Shown one piece after another: positions 17,373-26,984 of a stretch of DNA of 64,000 nucleotides (the stretch's first letter is position 1; the number at the start of each line of letters is the position of its first letter). This DNA comes from JAQWRV01 sp045564915 (lineage in GTDB: Bacteria; Pseudomonadota; Alphaproteobacteria; Rhodospirillales; Rhodospirillaceae). Where the stretch lies: assembly GCA_045564915.1 (NCBI GenBank), contig JBJLGL010000013.1:62001-126000 (forward strand), in the 5' to 3' direction. Below the pieces are notes generated by a model that did not search any database, was not told where the DNA came from, and saw only the letters and a program-made list of their open reading frames with translations. The translations under genes were made by a program, and so were the position numbers.

Positions 17373-19967
17373 TTAGAAGCCAATCCTAGTTCTTAAACCA
17401 AATTGACGTTTTTGCTGTGGATTAATCGCGATACCTGAAAAACCAGAGAAGTTAAAGTTGCCAGCGTCATAGAAAAAGTCGATTGTTTGTGACACTCCCA
17501 ACCAGGTTTCGGTATCAAACAGGTTCTTGACATAGAACTCTACGCGGAAATCGTCCTTTGTAAAACCAGCCCTAGCATGGGTCAGCATGTATTCAGGACC
17601 ACGAAGTATATTTGCAGTGTCTGCCCAATAACTCCCATGATAAATCACGTCAGCGCGCACAAACCAATCCCAATCAGCATTAATTTGATCTGTATAGGTA
17701 CTTGTTAGATTACCCATCCATTTCGGATAACGCGTGGCCGACAAACCATCAGCATTTGTAAATCCAACCTGCTGGACAGCGCTAGTGGTATCAAGCCTTG
17801 ACCACTCGTTCTTTTGGTAGCTTACGTTAAATTGCGCATCCCAGTTTTCTGTAATTGCCATTCCAGATTCAACTTCCATACCCCAAATCTTTTGGCTGCC
17901 AGACACCTGAACACTAAGACTATTTGCAAACGAGTTAGGAAGACCATCACGTAAAAGTGGGTTTTCATCGTCACGCACCCAGCTCACCCTTAGGGGAAAC
18001 GGCAAATTCTTCCACTTATACAAATAAGCAGCAGTATTGAAGCGGAAGCGGCCATCACCTAGGACTTGCTTCCATCCCGCTTCATACGAATTCAAAGACT
18101 GTGATGGTGTTGCGCCCGGCGCTACACCCCCAGGCAGCTGCGAGGATAATTGATCACACTCAGAAGCCGTAGACTGCTGACCTGTAATTGGTGATGTATA
18201 AGCCACACTAAACGCGTTCGGACTACAGGTTGATATGAGTCCGTTGGTTGCCCCTGGCAGTATTCCCTTAGAATACTGACCATAAAGATTGGTCTCATCC
18301 GTAGGCTGGTAGCTCAAAATTACACGTGGAGTGAGATCTTTGTATTTTACCGTAAAGAATTGACCAGCTTCGCCTGTCGTCCGTTCATCGATGGAGTACC
18401 TGGCTTCGACATCAAGTGTAAGTTCATCAGTGATGTCATAAGACAAGGAAGCATAACCGGCCATCACTTCTGCAGTATTACCGCTCGTAGCAGGCAAAGT
18501 GAACTGACCCGGCCCACTAGTCTCGCATGCACCCGATTGTAAGGGTGCTGTACACGCCGCAATCAAGAGACCACCGGACCCGCTAGTGAGAAATGTTTGG
18601 TCATAGTAGGTCAAGCCGGCGAGATAGCGGAAACGTTGATCCTCAGGTGAGGAGATACGCACTTCGGCACTATAATCCTCACCGTATTTAGGATCTACCG
18701 AATACCAGCCTGGAGTATCGTCGCGGTCATAGTCACGCAAGAAGTTTAAGCCAGTTTCGTTGTAACCTGCCAACACTGTAAGGGTATGACCATTAAGGAT
18801 TTCGGCGTCTCCGGTAAACGCTACTCGCTGCTGATAACGTTCCATCCCGAAACTATCAAGCGTGGGAGTGCCGGGAATGAATTGTTGATCAAGTAGACGT
18901 TCTTTAATGATATTAGGCTGTGGTCCAATTAAGAGTTCGAACGGACTTGCGACAAACCCTACACGGCCTGTCTTAGCCATAATTTGAGGACGCAGAGTCG
19001 TTTCACTAGAAAAAGTAGGGCCAAACGGACTACGAATATTTGGCGCCATGCCACACCAGTAAGCAGCCAAGCCGTTTTGAGCTGGCGTGCTTGTGCCTCC
19101 ACCACGCTGGTAGCTCTTGCCAGCACAGGTATTTGCATCAATTAAACTTTGCGTCCCAACAAATGGTGCGATCGGAGGACCATCATCATCTTTTTGGTAG
19201 TTAACACGAAGTTTAAAGGAGGATGTCTCAGTCGGCTCACCATAAAGAACAGCGCTGATATTCCGCGTTGATTCTTCGCCCAACTGACCGCCATCATTTG
19301 CGGTCCACTCCGCACCCTTATTGTATGAGCGCACATTGATTGAATAGCCCAACTTGCCTTCGATCAGCGGACCATTAAAAGATGCATTTACATCAAAGTT
19401 CTTGTAGGTACCAGCAAGGGCTGTAATAGAGTTTTCAGCCTCTTCGAGATTAGGATTCTTGGTAACGTAATTTATTGCACCAGCAAATGTATTGCGGCCA
19501 AAGAATGCTGACTGCGGACCCTTAATAACCTCAACCCGTTCAAGGTCTCCAAAACCGATAACATTGGAATTACCGAGCATGAAGATACCGTCGACAAACA
19601 ATGATGTTGGGGCCAAGTGGTCACTAACTGAAGAAGTCGTGCCCGTTACACCACGGAGGCGTATTAGAGAATCAATACGACCGGCGCGAATCCCAGCCAT
19701 ACGGGTCTCGAATGATAGACCAGCTGTCTGTGCCGCCAAGTCACCAAAGTCCTGAAAACCAGCTGCATCAATATCATCTGCCGAGAAAGCTGTGATCGTA
19801 AGAGGAATTTCCTGCAAACTTTCTGAACGCTTACGTGCAGTAACAACAATTTCGTCAAGCACTATTTGTTGCGCAACTGCAGGCAATGAAACAGTAGTAC
19901 CGCCGATCATACCAACCGCAAGGGCTGACACTAAACAAAGACTTCTTGTTGAAAGATCAGATCGCAT
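17373..19967 (-). CDS. TonB-dependent outer-membrane receptor (tandem copy B)
   Basis: An 864-residue paralogue of the receptor at 14684-17272 with the same architecture: signal peptide (to about residue 32, VAQQ), LDEIVVTARKR, plug with GPQSAFFGRNTF, barrel, terminal Phe. By eye well over three quarters of residues match copy A, and long DNA stretches are almost identical. The N-terminal signal region and several short loop segments differ most. A purine-rich ribosome site (GGGGGAAG) precedes ATG 19967. Such pairs usually diverge in substrate or regulation; which applies here cannot be read from sequence. Confidence 0.94.
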   Translation of the reverse strand: MRSDLSTRSLCLVSALAVGMIGGTTVSLPAVAQQIVLDEIVVTARKRSESLQEIPLTITAFSADDIDAAGFQDFGDLAAQTAGLSFETRMAGIRAGRIDSLIRLRGVTGTTSSVSDHLAPTSLFVDGIFMLGNSNVIGFGDLERVEVIKGPQSAFFGRNTFAGAINYVTKNPNLEEAENSITALAGTYKNFDVNASFNGPLIEGKLGYSINVRSYNKGAEWTANDGGQLGEESTRNISAVLYGEPTETSSFKLRVNYQKDDDGPPIAPFVGTQSLIDANTCAGKSYQRGGGTSTPAQNGLAAYWCGMAPNIRSPFGPTFSSETTLRPQIMAKTGRVGFVASPFELLIGPQPNIIKERLLDQQFIPGTPTLDSFGMERYQQRVAFTGDAEILNGHTLTVLAGYNETGLNFLRDYDRDDTPGWYSVDPKYGEDYSAEVRISSPEDQRFRYLAGLTYYDQTFLTSGSGGLLIAACTAPLQSGACETSGPGQFTLPATSGNTAEVMAGYASLSYDITDELTLDVEARYSIDERTTGEAGQFFTVKYKDLTPRVILSYQPTDETNLYGQYSKGILPGATNGLISTCSPNAFSVAYTSPITGQQSTASECDQLSSQLPGGVAPGATPSQSLNSYEAGWKQVLGDGRFRFNTAAYLYKWKNLPFPLRVSWVRDDENPLLRDGLPNSFANSLSVQVSGSQKIWGMEVESGMAITENWDAQFNVSYQKNEWSRLDTTSAVQQVGFTNADGLSATRYPKWMGNLTSTYTDQINADWDWFVRADVIYHGSYWADTANILRGPEYMLTHARAGFTKDDFRVEFYVKNLFDTETWLGVSQTIDFFYDAGNFNFSGFSGIAINPQQKRQFGLRTRIGF

Positions 19968-20325
19968 CTAACACTTCCCCCCAATTAAACTAAGGCCACA
20001 ATTGCAATGAGCAGCCGGAAACTCGCTGTAGTAAAATCTGGAGGTATTCTTTATGTTTTTGTCACATAATGAAAGTCCTCTAGCCATTCTCCACCTATTA
20101 AAAAGGACTTTATGTGGATTTGTTGCACATTTACAACTAGGTACTTTTTGTTATTGTTCACAGCGACTTAGCAAAAGATGCCTTGGAGCTCGCTATAATC
20201 GTTAATTAGGCACTAAGTCTTTATTGTCTCACTTCAAAACATATAAGACTGAGTATTACTGACAATAACAGCTACTTTAACCATATTGTGGAACTCCACT
20301 ATCCAAAACGAATAACCCTATTTAC
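19968..20325. other. intergenic region with a long imperfect hairpin
   Basis: No gene is seen in these 358 bases between the divergent TonB receptor and xthA genes, so both promoters should lie here. An imperfect inverted repeat pairs 20063-20078 with 20105-20116 (arms CACAT plus AAAGTCC against GGACTTTATGTG, with a 4-base bulge). No T-run follows it, so it does not look like a terminator. Confidence 0.5.
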
Positions 20326-21105
20326 ATGATTAAAATAGCCACTTGGAACGTCAATTCAATTAGGGCCCGTATGCCTAACGCATTGGCATGGCTTAAGAAA
20401 TTTGAACCAGACGTCGCCCTACTCCAAGAGATTAAGACTATCGATAAAGCCTTTCCCAGAGAGGCGTTTGAGGACCTTGGCTACAATGTGAAAACACACG
20501 GGCAAAAAACCTATAATGGTGTGGCAATCCTCGCAAAGTCCCAGATCGAAGACACAGAATGCGGTCTACCAGGCGACGAAAACGACGAGCAGGCGCGCTA
20601 CATTGAGGGTACAGTTTTTGGAAATCTGCGTGTCGCCTCAATTTATCTGCCAAATGGCAATCCCATCGATACTGAAAAGTTCCCTTATAAACTGAGATGG
20701 CTGGATCGGCTTTTCAACCATGTAAAAACATGCTTGGAACTAGAGGAAGCCTATGTTTTTGCAGGCGACTATAACGTCATTCTGGCCGATGATGACGTTT
20801 ATGATCATAAAGCCTTTGCCAACGATGCTCTTACACAACCAGAGTCCCGCTCTCGTTTCAGAGCCCTCAAACACCTTGGGCTAACTGATGCACTACGAAC
20901 TTTTAATCATGAACCTCACCAATACTCTTATTGGGATTATCAGCGTGGTGCATGGCAGAAAGATAATGGTTTATTGATTGATCATATTTTACTAACCCCT
21001 CTGGCCGCCGACAGGCTCATATCGGCTGGAATTGACAAAACGCCGCGGGGAAAAGAAAAGGCTTCAGATCACACGCCTGTTTGGTGCGTGCTTGAAGACT
21101 CCTGA
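20326..21105 (+). CDS. xthA: exodeoxyribonuclease III (AP endonuclease)
   Basis: A 259-residue exonuclease/endonuclease/phosphatase-fold enzyme for base-excision repair. It shows ATWNVNSIRAR at the start, the metal-binding Glu in LLQEIKT, the catalytic GDYNVI segment, and the C-terminal IDHILLTP and SDHTPVW motifs. Length is normal for the XthA family. It is monocistronic: a divergent receptor gene lies upstream and more than 400 non-coding bases lie downstream. Confidence 0.93.
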   Translation: MIKIATWNVNSIRARMPNALAWLKKFEPDVALLQEIKTIDKAFPREAFEDLGYNVKTHGQKTYNGVAILAKSQIEDTECGLPGDENDEQARYIEGTVFGNLRVASIYLPNGNPIDTEKFPYKLRWLDRLFNHVKTCLELEEAYVFAGDYNVILADDDVYDHKAFANDALTQPESRSRFRALKHLGLTDALRTFNHEPHQYSYWDYQRGAWQKDNGLLIDHILLTPLAADRLISAGIDKTPRGKEKASDHTPVWCVLEDS

Positions 21106-21573
21106 GTAAAGAAATGCGGAGACACCCTGGTTTTATATAAAGCAGCCAGCGTAAAACCAAGAAGTTCCCTGAAGTACCCTATCAATTTATATATTTAAAC
21201 AATTGTTTTATATATATAAAACGGTTTCAGATTATTCGTTAGGCGCCAACTTACATAAATAAGCTGAAGGCCGTTACGACCGGTATCTTCCGTGCTTCCG
21301 TCTTACAACGTTTAGAATATATAAAGCTATATTCATAGTCTACTATCTAATAAATATAGCTTTGATAATCAATGAGATGACGCAGCTACAAAGGTTACTC
21401 AACCCGCAAAAGACTCAAGAGAGACTGCTAATTAATATTCCCCCACCCAATTGCTCCCAGGTGTTAAGCTGGCTTAAGTGACTGCTATAAAGAAAGCTTC
21501 TAGGACATAAATGCAGGCATACCCACTTTGCATGCAAGATTTAAACTAATTGATAATTCGACTGGAGCGACCA
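21106..21573. other. AT-rich intergenic region
   Basis: No gene is seen. The region contains a perfect 18-bp palindrome (listed separately at 21205-21222) and an 11-bp inverted repeat, AAAGCTATATT at 21323-21333 against 21353-21363, with a 19-base spacer. Neither has the T-run of an intrinsic terminator. The promoter of the aldo/keto reductase gene should lie here. Confidence 0.5.
21205..21222. promoter_or_regulatory. perfect 18-bp AT-rich palindrome
   Basis: The sequence GTTTTATATATATAAAAC is a perfect dyad. It lies about 100 bases after xthA and 350 bases before the aldo/keto reductase start. It could be an operator or simply an AT-rich cruciform-prone site; no function can be assigned. 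Confidence 0.3.
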
Positions 21574-22533
21574 ATGGCTCGGCTTCCACCCACTACATCA
21601 TGGTCTAATGCTCTAACCCGCAGGGGTTTTGCAGTCGGAACTGCTGCGTCAGCTGCAGTATCCGCAACAGCGGGCAAAGCAAGTACGGCATCAGACAGAG
21701 AATTTAATATGCTAACACGGTCTATTCCCTCCAGCGGGGAAGAGCTTCCTGTTATTGGTCTGGGTACCGCAAGTTCATTCATTGTAACGCGTTCTGATAG
21801 AGCTGCTCTAGAACGCCGCAAAGCCGTCATTCAAGTACTACTTGAGAATGGGGGAAAAATTATAGATACCGCTCCATCTTATAGGGGCTCAGAGAGCGTG
21901 GTTGGTGATTTGTGCCGCGAGCTTGGAGTGACAGATAGTTCTTTTCTGGCAACAAAGGTACGTAAAGAGAGAGAAGAAGCTGGGCTTGATGAAATGAATG
22001 CCTCGTTTAACTTGCTCCATACGGAGAGCATCGACCTTATACAAGTGCATAATCTAGTGGATACGGATCGCAAGCTGGGCACGATGAAAGAATGGAAACA
22101 GGAGGGTCGTTACCGCTACGTTGGTGTTACACACTGGCGAGCAGGAATCCAAGATGCTTTAGTACCTGTGCTAAAGAGCCAGAACTTAGATTTTGTGCAG
22201 TTTCAATACAACATCGAAGAACGGGGCGCAGAAGAAACAATTCTTCCTGCTGCGGCAGAAAATGGTGCAGCGACCATGATCAATGTGCCCTTTGGCCGAG
22301 GACGCCTCTTCAAATTGACTAATGGTATGGAGGTTCCCGAATTTGCAAGAGATTTCTGTTCGAGCTGGGCACAGTTTTATCTAAAATTCATTTTATCTCA
22401 CCCAGCAGTAACTTGCGTAATCCCCGCTACATCAAAACCCGAAAACATGGCTGATAATGCAGGAGCTGGCTATGGTCGCTTGCCTGATAGCAAGGAACGT
22501 CAACGCATGATACAATTCGTGGAAAATCTATGA
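21574..22533 (+). CDS. Tat-exported aldo/keto reductase
   Basis: A 319-residue AKR-fold NAD(P)H-dependent oxidoreductase preceded by a twin-arginine signal (LTRRGFAVGTAASAAVSATA). Catalytic residues are in place: Asp and Tyr in IIDTAPSYRGSE, Lys in FLATKVRKE and His in IDLIQVHN. ATG 21574 was chosen because GGAG lies about 7 bases upstream; an in-frame TTG at 21550 would add 8 residues. The odd feature is export of a nicotinamide-dependent enzyme to the periplasm, which would require a cofactor bound before folding and export, as in other Tat redox enzymes. Substrate is unknown. Confidence 0.86.
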   Translation: MARLPPTTSWSNALTRRGFAVGTAASAAVSATAGKASTASDREFNMLTRSIPSSGEELPVIGLGTASSFIVTRSDRAALERRKAVIQVLLENGGKIIDTAPSYRGSESVVGDLCRELGVTDSSFLATKVRKEREEAGLDEMNASFNLLHTESIDLIQVHNLVDTDRKLGTMKEWKQEGRYRYVGVTHWRAGIQDALVPVLKSQNLDFVQFQYNIEERGAEETILPAAAENGAATMINVPFGRGRLFKLTNGMEVPEFARDFCSSWAQFYLKFILSHPAVTCVIPATSKPENMADNAGAGYGRLPDSKERQRMIQFVENL

Positions 22534-22692
22534 TGCGCGGTTCAGGTACTTAAACGCATTGCATGGATTGAAAGCCTAGAACCTAAGGCCATCAATTCAG
22601 ATTTCCTCGACTAAGCTAGTATTAGGAAGATGCATCGACGGCTAGCAGCTTATGTAAGAGAGGCCTTCCCCAAAGGCCTATATTAAAAATAA

Positions 22693-23523
22693 CTAAGAAT
22701 CTAAGAAGTCACGCACGATATCAGCCGTTTCATTCGCATGGCTATGCAGAAACCCATGGTTCCAACCGGGAAGGTCATGGATATGACCATCCCGTATAAA
22801 TGGTGCGGCCCGGGGCGTGACTTCCCATACATCATCCTCTGGATTCAGAATTAAGAGTGGATGGACCGTTTTCTTAAGTGCTTCGGGAAAGTCGAAGGCA
22901 AAGGCAGCACGGAAGCCCCAGTTTGAAATAGGTGCCTGCGCATGACTGGAGAAGAATACCCTCCAGCGAGTTTCGTCTCTAGGAATATCGGGCCAGAATT
23001 CTTCAAAAAAAGCGTAACGTTCAGATAAGTTACTTGCTTGTTCTGCTAGGGGTATTGCAGCGCCTTTCTCAATAAAATCCGCAATTTCAGAAAACTCCTC
23101 ACGACTGTGCATAAGAGCAGAGACAATGACTAACCGGTTAATACGACTAGGCTGCTGCTGCGCGAGTTCCAACGCAGTGGCTGAGCCTGTGTGGTAGCCC
23201 ATGATATCTGCAGTGGTAATATCAAGTGCGTCAAGCAGGTCCACCACTACGCCAGCAAAATCTGGGATTCCAACAGGTTGCTCGGGCGGGTCTGACTGAC
23301 CATAACCCGGCGTGTCTGGAGCGAAGACTATCCTGTCTATAGCCATAGCCTCAATAAAACGTTCGAAGACAACCCCACTCATAGGACTGGGGTGAAGACA
23401 AATAAGTGGCGTCCTCCAACTACGTCTATCGCCCGCCACTGGCTTTGCCGCACGATAGTGAATCTGCCCATAGCGCCCGGCTGCATAGCCACGATAAGTC
23501 TCAATCTCTTCGCTCGATGCCAT
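22693..23523 (-). CDS. alpha/beta-fold hydrolase with His at the nucleophile position
   Basis: A 276-residue cytoplasmic alpha/beta hydrolase. It shows the oxyanion region CLHPSPMSG (42-50), the DTPGYGQSDPP segment (70-80), and a nucleophile elbow that reads G109-Y-H111-T-G113, so His replaces the usual Ser. An acidic residue (229-231, NPEDD) and His256 (GWNHGF) occupy the expected acid and base places. The reaction is therefore uncertain: it may be non-hydrolytic or use another mechanism. It converges on the aldo/keto reductase gene. A second hydrolase with the same elbow change is encoded at 52629-53414. Confidence 0.82.
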   Translation of the reverse strand: MASSEEIETYRGYAAGRYGQIHYRAAKPVAGDRRSWRTPLICLHPSPMSGVVFERFIEAMAIDRIVFAPDTPGYGQSDPPEQPVGIPDFAGVVVDLLDALDITTADIMGYHTGSATALELAQQQPSRINRLVIVSALMHSREEFSEIADFIEKGAAIPLAEQASNLSERYAFFEEFWPDIPRDETRWRVFFSSHAQAPISNWGFRAAFAFDFPEALKKTVHPLLILNPEDDVWEVTPRAAPFIRDGHIHDLPGWNHGFLHSHANETADIVRDFLDS

Positions 23524-23777
23524 TCTGTTATTTCCTTAGTCTAGATTGCAATCTCTGGTGAATGAATTATTGCTAATATCGATATGTGAAACTCTATGAG
23601 AAGCGTGCTAAGCACCAGATTTTTTCCGTACATCAAACATAAGTCATTGAAAGGGAAAGTAGAATATATTGGAGCGTTAGGCATATATATATTATGGGAT
23701 TAGAGATATGAGTCGAAGAATAAAACTATGGAAATTGGACTCAATTAAATCAGATGCCCGCAGCTTATTAAGACCTA

Positions 23778-25325
23778 CTAGTCTGCTCCATTGAACGTCA
23801 TGAGATCATAGGCTGGAACAGTGTGGCGCCAATGTATATTCTTGATTCTAGGGCCACTGACTGCAGTAATTATGGTTTCAAACATAAAGATTGCAGGAGC
23901 AAGCTGATGGATACGAGCCTGAGCTTCCTGTAGCATGGATAGACGCTTTTTCTCATCTAGCTCTACTTGAATCCGCTCAATCAACGGAACGATACTATCC
24001 TCGCAGAAAAAAGGGTTAGACCTCAGACAAGAGGTATATCGTAGTGGCCTTGCAGCATCGTTTATTGGTGCGCTATTCCACGTCAAATTAAAAAGATCAG
24101 TTTCAAAAGATGACGCATTATATTTCTGAAGCCATTGCTGCCCATTGGTTTGTATTAGGGTTAATTTAATCCCTACCACTGCAACATCTTGTGCTACCTG
24201 TTGCGCTAACAAAGCTTGAGTTTGATCAGTGGTGTTGACAGTAAGGCTGAGGTCTAAGCCGTCAGCATAGCCAGCATCCGCGAGTAAAGACCGCGCTCGC
24301 TCAACATCATAGGGATAAGATTTAATCTTCGGGTTATGGCCGTTGACGAAAGATGGCGCTCCTTGACCTGCTAATGGCGAGGAACTGCCAACTAGGATGG
24401 CCATATTTTCTTTATTAATGGCATAGTTCAAGGCTTGGCGTACGCGTACATCATTAACCGGTGATTCAGAGTTTTCTACCGTCCTAAACATAAACGATGA
24501 CACCATCGCACTTTTTATGCGGTGTAAGCTTAAACCAACAGATTCTGCATCTGCTACTAATTCAGCAGAAATGTTGGCAACAAGGTCTGCCTGTCCTGTC
24601 GCGACGGCCTGTAGACGGGACATCGCATTAGGAGCCGTTATGAGAATTAGAGTGCGAAAAGAAGGTTTACGCCAAGACTCTGGAGCCCTTCTCATTAGCG
24701 TCTGACCCTTGCTATCACGCCAATTCTCCAGAATAAAAGGTCCCGTGCCAATGGGTTCCCGCGCAAAAGTGTCAGTAGCATCGGTATCGAGGAAAGTTGA
24801 TGGATGCGTGATGAACACACCCGATAATTTGTTAGGAATTAGCGGATCAGGGCGTGATGTATAAATTATTAAGGTCTTATCTGACTCAGCCTCAGTGCGC
24901 TTAATGCTATTAAGCTCACGTCCCCATAGTGTTGACTGACCTCTAGGCGAGTTTGCCAACCAATTTAGGGTTGTGCTCACAGATTCTGCATTGAGTGTAT
25001 CTCCGTTGGAAAACCTAACCCCTGGACGTATCACGAATGCCCAGGTAAGCGGATCTCGCTGTTCCCAAGAAGATGATAGCGCTGGACTAAGCTGATCTTC
25101 GACACCCCACTCAGTTAGAGTGTTAAATAATGCATGCCAATAAAGTGTACTCGGCGTTCCATTAGCACTAAATGGTAATCCAAGACTCTGAGGTAGAAAC
25201 TCCGTCATTATACGGAGGCTATTTGTATGTGTAGCTGAATTCGAACTAGATGGGCAGCTAACGATTATCGATATTGTTAGTGCGGCTTGCTTAATAAAAG
25301 GGAGAAAATTCCAGTTACATTTCAT
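23778..25325 (-). CDS. family-5 extracellular solute-binding protein (ABC importer type)
   Basis: A 515-residue SBP_bac_5 protein of the peptide/nickel/opine-binding group. It has an N-terminal hydrophobic export signal in which IVSC (Cys24) would fit a lipobox, although a plain Sec cut near SNSA is also possible. Family-typical segments include LTWAFVIRPGVRFSNGDTL, the EPIGTGPFIL region and VRQALNYAINKENM. No permease or ATPase genes lie nearby, so it is an orphan binding protein. The start overlaps the stop of the TPR gene at 25322 (ATGA), which is unusual company for this family. Confidence 0.88.
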   Translation of the reverse strand: MKCNWNFLPFIKQAALTISIIVSCPSSSNSATHTNSLRIMTEFLPQSLGLPFSANGTPSTLYWHALFNTLTEWGVEDQLSPALSSSWEQRDPLTWAFVIRPGVRFSNGDTLNAESVSTTLNWLANSPRGQSTLWGRELNSIKRTEAESDKTLIIYTSRPDPLIPNKLSGVFITHPSTFLDTDATDTFAREPIGTGPFILENWRDSKGQTLMRRAPESWRKPSFRTLILITAPNAMSRLQAVATGQADLVANISAELVADAESVGLSLHRIKSAMVSSFMFRTVENSESPVNDVRVRQALNYAINKENMAILVGSSSPLAGQGAPSFVNGHNPKIKSYPYDVERARSLLADAGYADGLDLSLTVNTTDQTQALLAQQVAQDVAVVGIKLTLIQTNGQQWLQKYNASSFETDLFNLTWNSAPINDAARPLRYTSCLRSNPFFCEDSIVPLIERIQVELDEKKRLSMLQEAQARIHQLAPAIFMFETIITAVSGPRIKNIHWRHTVPAYDLMTFNGAD

Positions 25326-26932
25326 AGTAGTAGAGACTCAGCAACTTCGCCAATGGTTCTCTCCCAGTCACCTTGTGAGCGGTAAAGGGAAACATTGGGA
25401 TACCAAAGTGCAACATCTCCCTTATCGAACCAATACCACGGCCTACCATAAGTATGAGGCAGTAAAGCCTTAGTAGATATGCCGAGTCCGCCCGCTACAT
25501 GTACCGCCGTATTAGATACGCTAATAACCTGATCCATAGCCGCAACGAGCGATGCGAACCCATCAACATCACGCTCAAAATCAATCTCTGGAATCGTAGC
25601 AATATCGACGGCAAGAGCTTCCCTCACGTATTTCAGCTCTTCAGTTATCGCCCCATATTGTAGCGCAACGAATCTCATTCCCGATTGTTTGAGAACTTGG
25701 GCCCAGTCGCTGCATAGGGATGTACTTTTTTGCTTGCCAGCCAGTGGATTTGAACTGCGCCAAGATATACCTATCAGAGGCCTTTGCTCATCTTTAGTTA
25801 GTCGACGCCTCAGTTCGATAGAACGTTCTTTATCAGACTTTAAGAAAGCTTTCGGTTGAGAGAAACTTTTATAATTTGGCCGAAGGGTGGCACCTAGCTC
25901 ACTAATCGTAGCTTGCACCTGAATCGGAGCTAGATTTTTCTTAGCATTACGAAGAATAGCCAATGAGACAACTGTCAACTCTGGCCATGACCTTTGAAAC
26001 AAAGAAATAAGTCTTGGATCACAGGCTAAAGTAATTTTCCTAGCACGAGGAACCAGCTCACCAAGTAAAGACACTGCCAATATCTGATCACCAAGCCCTT
26101 GATCAGTCCAAACAAGTAGGTGCTTATCGCTGAGATCTTCCCCAGACCAATAGGGTATGTTTAGAGCAAACTGCCAACTTTGATAGTCTCCACTCTGAAG
26201 ACGTCTAGCATAATCTAACCAGCCCTCTCTAAAGCGACCCATAGTAAGCAGTACCTGACCACGCCGGTAAATATTAGCGTGACTGGGCTCAATTTGAATG
26301 AGACTACCTAGCATATCGAGGGTCAATCTCAGATCACCTTCCCGTTCATACGCTAACGCAAGATTTGAGATGGCTGGGATATTCATAGGATCCTTTGTTA
26401 GAACCCGGTTAAAATATTTTATTGCATCAGGCAATTTATCCTGCGCCAAACATAGTTCTCCAAGTAGAGTAAGAAATGACGGATTATTTGGATCAAGGCT
26501 CAAACCCCTGTAGAGGCTCTGCTCAGCTTCTTCGTAGCGGCCGCAATTAGACCAATAGATACCTTGCAATTTATAAAGTTCTGCCAGACCCGGTTGTAGG
26601 TTAATAGCCTTACCTAATGCCAAAGCGGCAGCATCCCACAACTTCTTTACGGCATAGGACTCTGCAAGACTTCGTAGAATTATTATCTCCTGAGGAAGGC
26701 TCTCATGTGCCTTTGATAACCACTTAATAGCAAGGTCATATTGATCCTTAGCAAGTGCAGCCCTGCCGATAGCAGCCTCCTCCCAAACACCCAGGTGGGG
26801 CCGATGACTAAGCACCTTCGCAATCCTAAAAGCGGACTCAGCATCACCAGAAGATAGGGCCGAATCAATTGACGCACGTAACTCTTGTACCGGTATAGGT
26901 TCTGTATCAGTTGAAGAAGATTTATTTGACAT
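25322..26932 (-). CDS. TPR-repeat protein with C-terminal glycosyltransferase-9-like domain
   Basis: The 536-residue protein has about six to seven tetratricopeptide repeats from residue 15 to 240 (for example LGKAINLQPGLAELYKLQG, NPSFLTLLGELCLAQDKLP) and then a GT-B-like half with DQGLGDQIL, a GISWRSSNP segment and a SVSNTAVHVAGGLGI region near 460-480. This layout is common in proteins that add sugars to cell-surface or flagellar components, but the acceptor is unknown. It follows valS by about 50 bases and is coupled to the downstream solute-binding protein by a 4-base overlap. Confidence 0.82.
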   Translation of the reverse strand: MSNKSSSTDTEPIPVQELRASIDSALSSGDAESAFRIAKVLSHRPHLGVWEEAAIGRAALAKDQYDLAIKWLSKAHESLPQEIIILRSLAESYAVKKLWDAAALALGKAINLQPGLAELYKLQGIYWSNCGRYEEAEQSLYRGLSLDPNNPSFLTLLGELCLAQDKLPDAIKYFNRVLTKDPMNIPAISNLALAYEREGDLRLTLDMLGSLIQIEPSHANIYRRGQVLLTMGRFREGWLDYARRLQSGDYQSWQFALNIPYWSGEDLSDKHLLVWTDQGLGDQILAVSLLGELVPRARKITLACDPRLISLFQRSWPELTVVSLAILRNAKKNLAPIQVQATISELGATLRPNYKSFSQPKAFLKSDKERSIELRRRLTKDEQRPLIGISWRSSNPLAGKQKSTSLCSDWAQVLKQSGMRFVALQYGAITEELKYVREALAVDIATIPEIDFERDVDGFASLVAAMDQVISVSNTAVHVAGGLGISTKALLPHTYGRPWYWFDKGDVALWYPNVSLYRSQGDWERTIGEVAESLLL

Positions 26933-26984
26933 GAAGGCTGATCTTGCTGATCCAATATCGTAGATACAATTGCCAAGTGTAGCC

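Noticed and set aside
22661..22679. Hairpin AGGCCTT/AAGGCCT between convergent AKR and hydrolase genes
   Set aside because: Placed well for a bidirectional terminator but no T-run on either strand.
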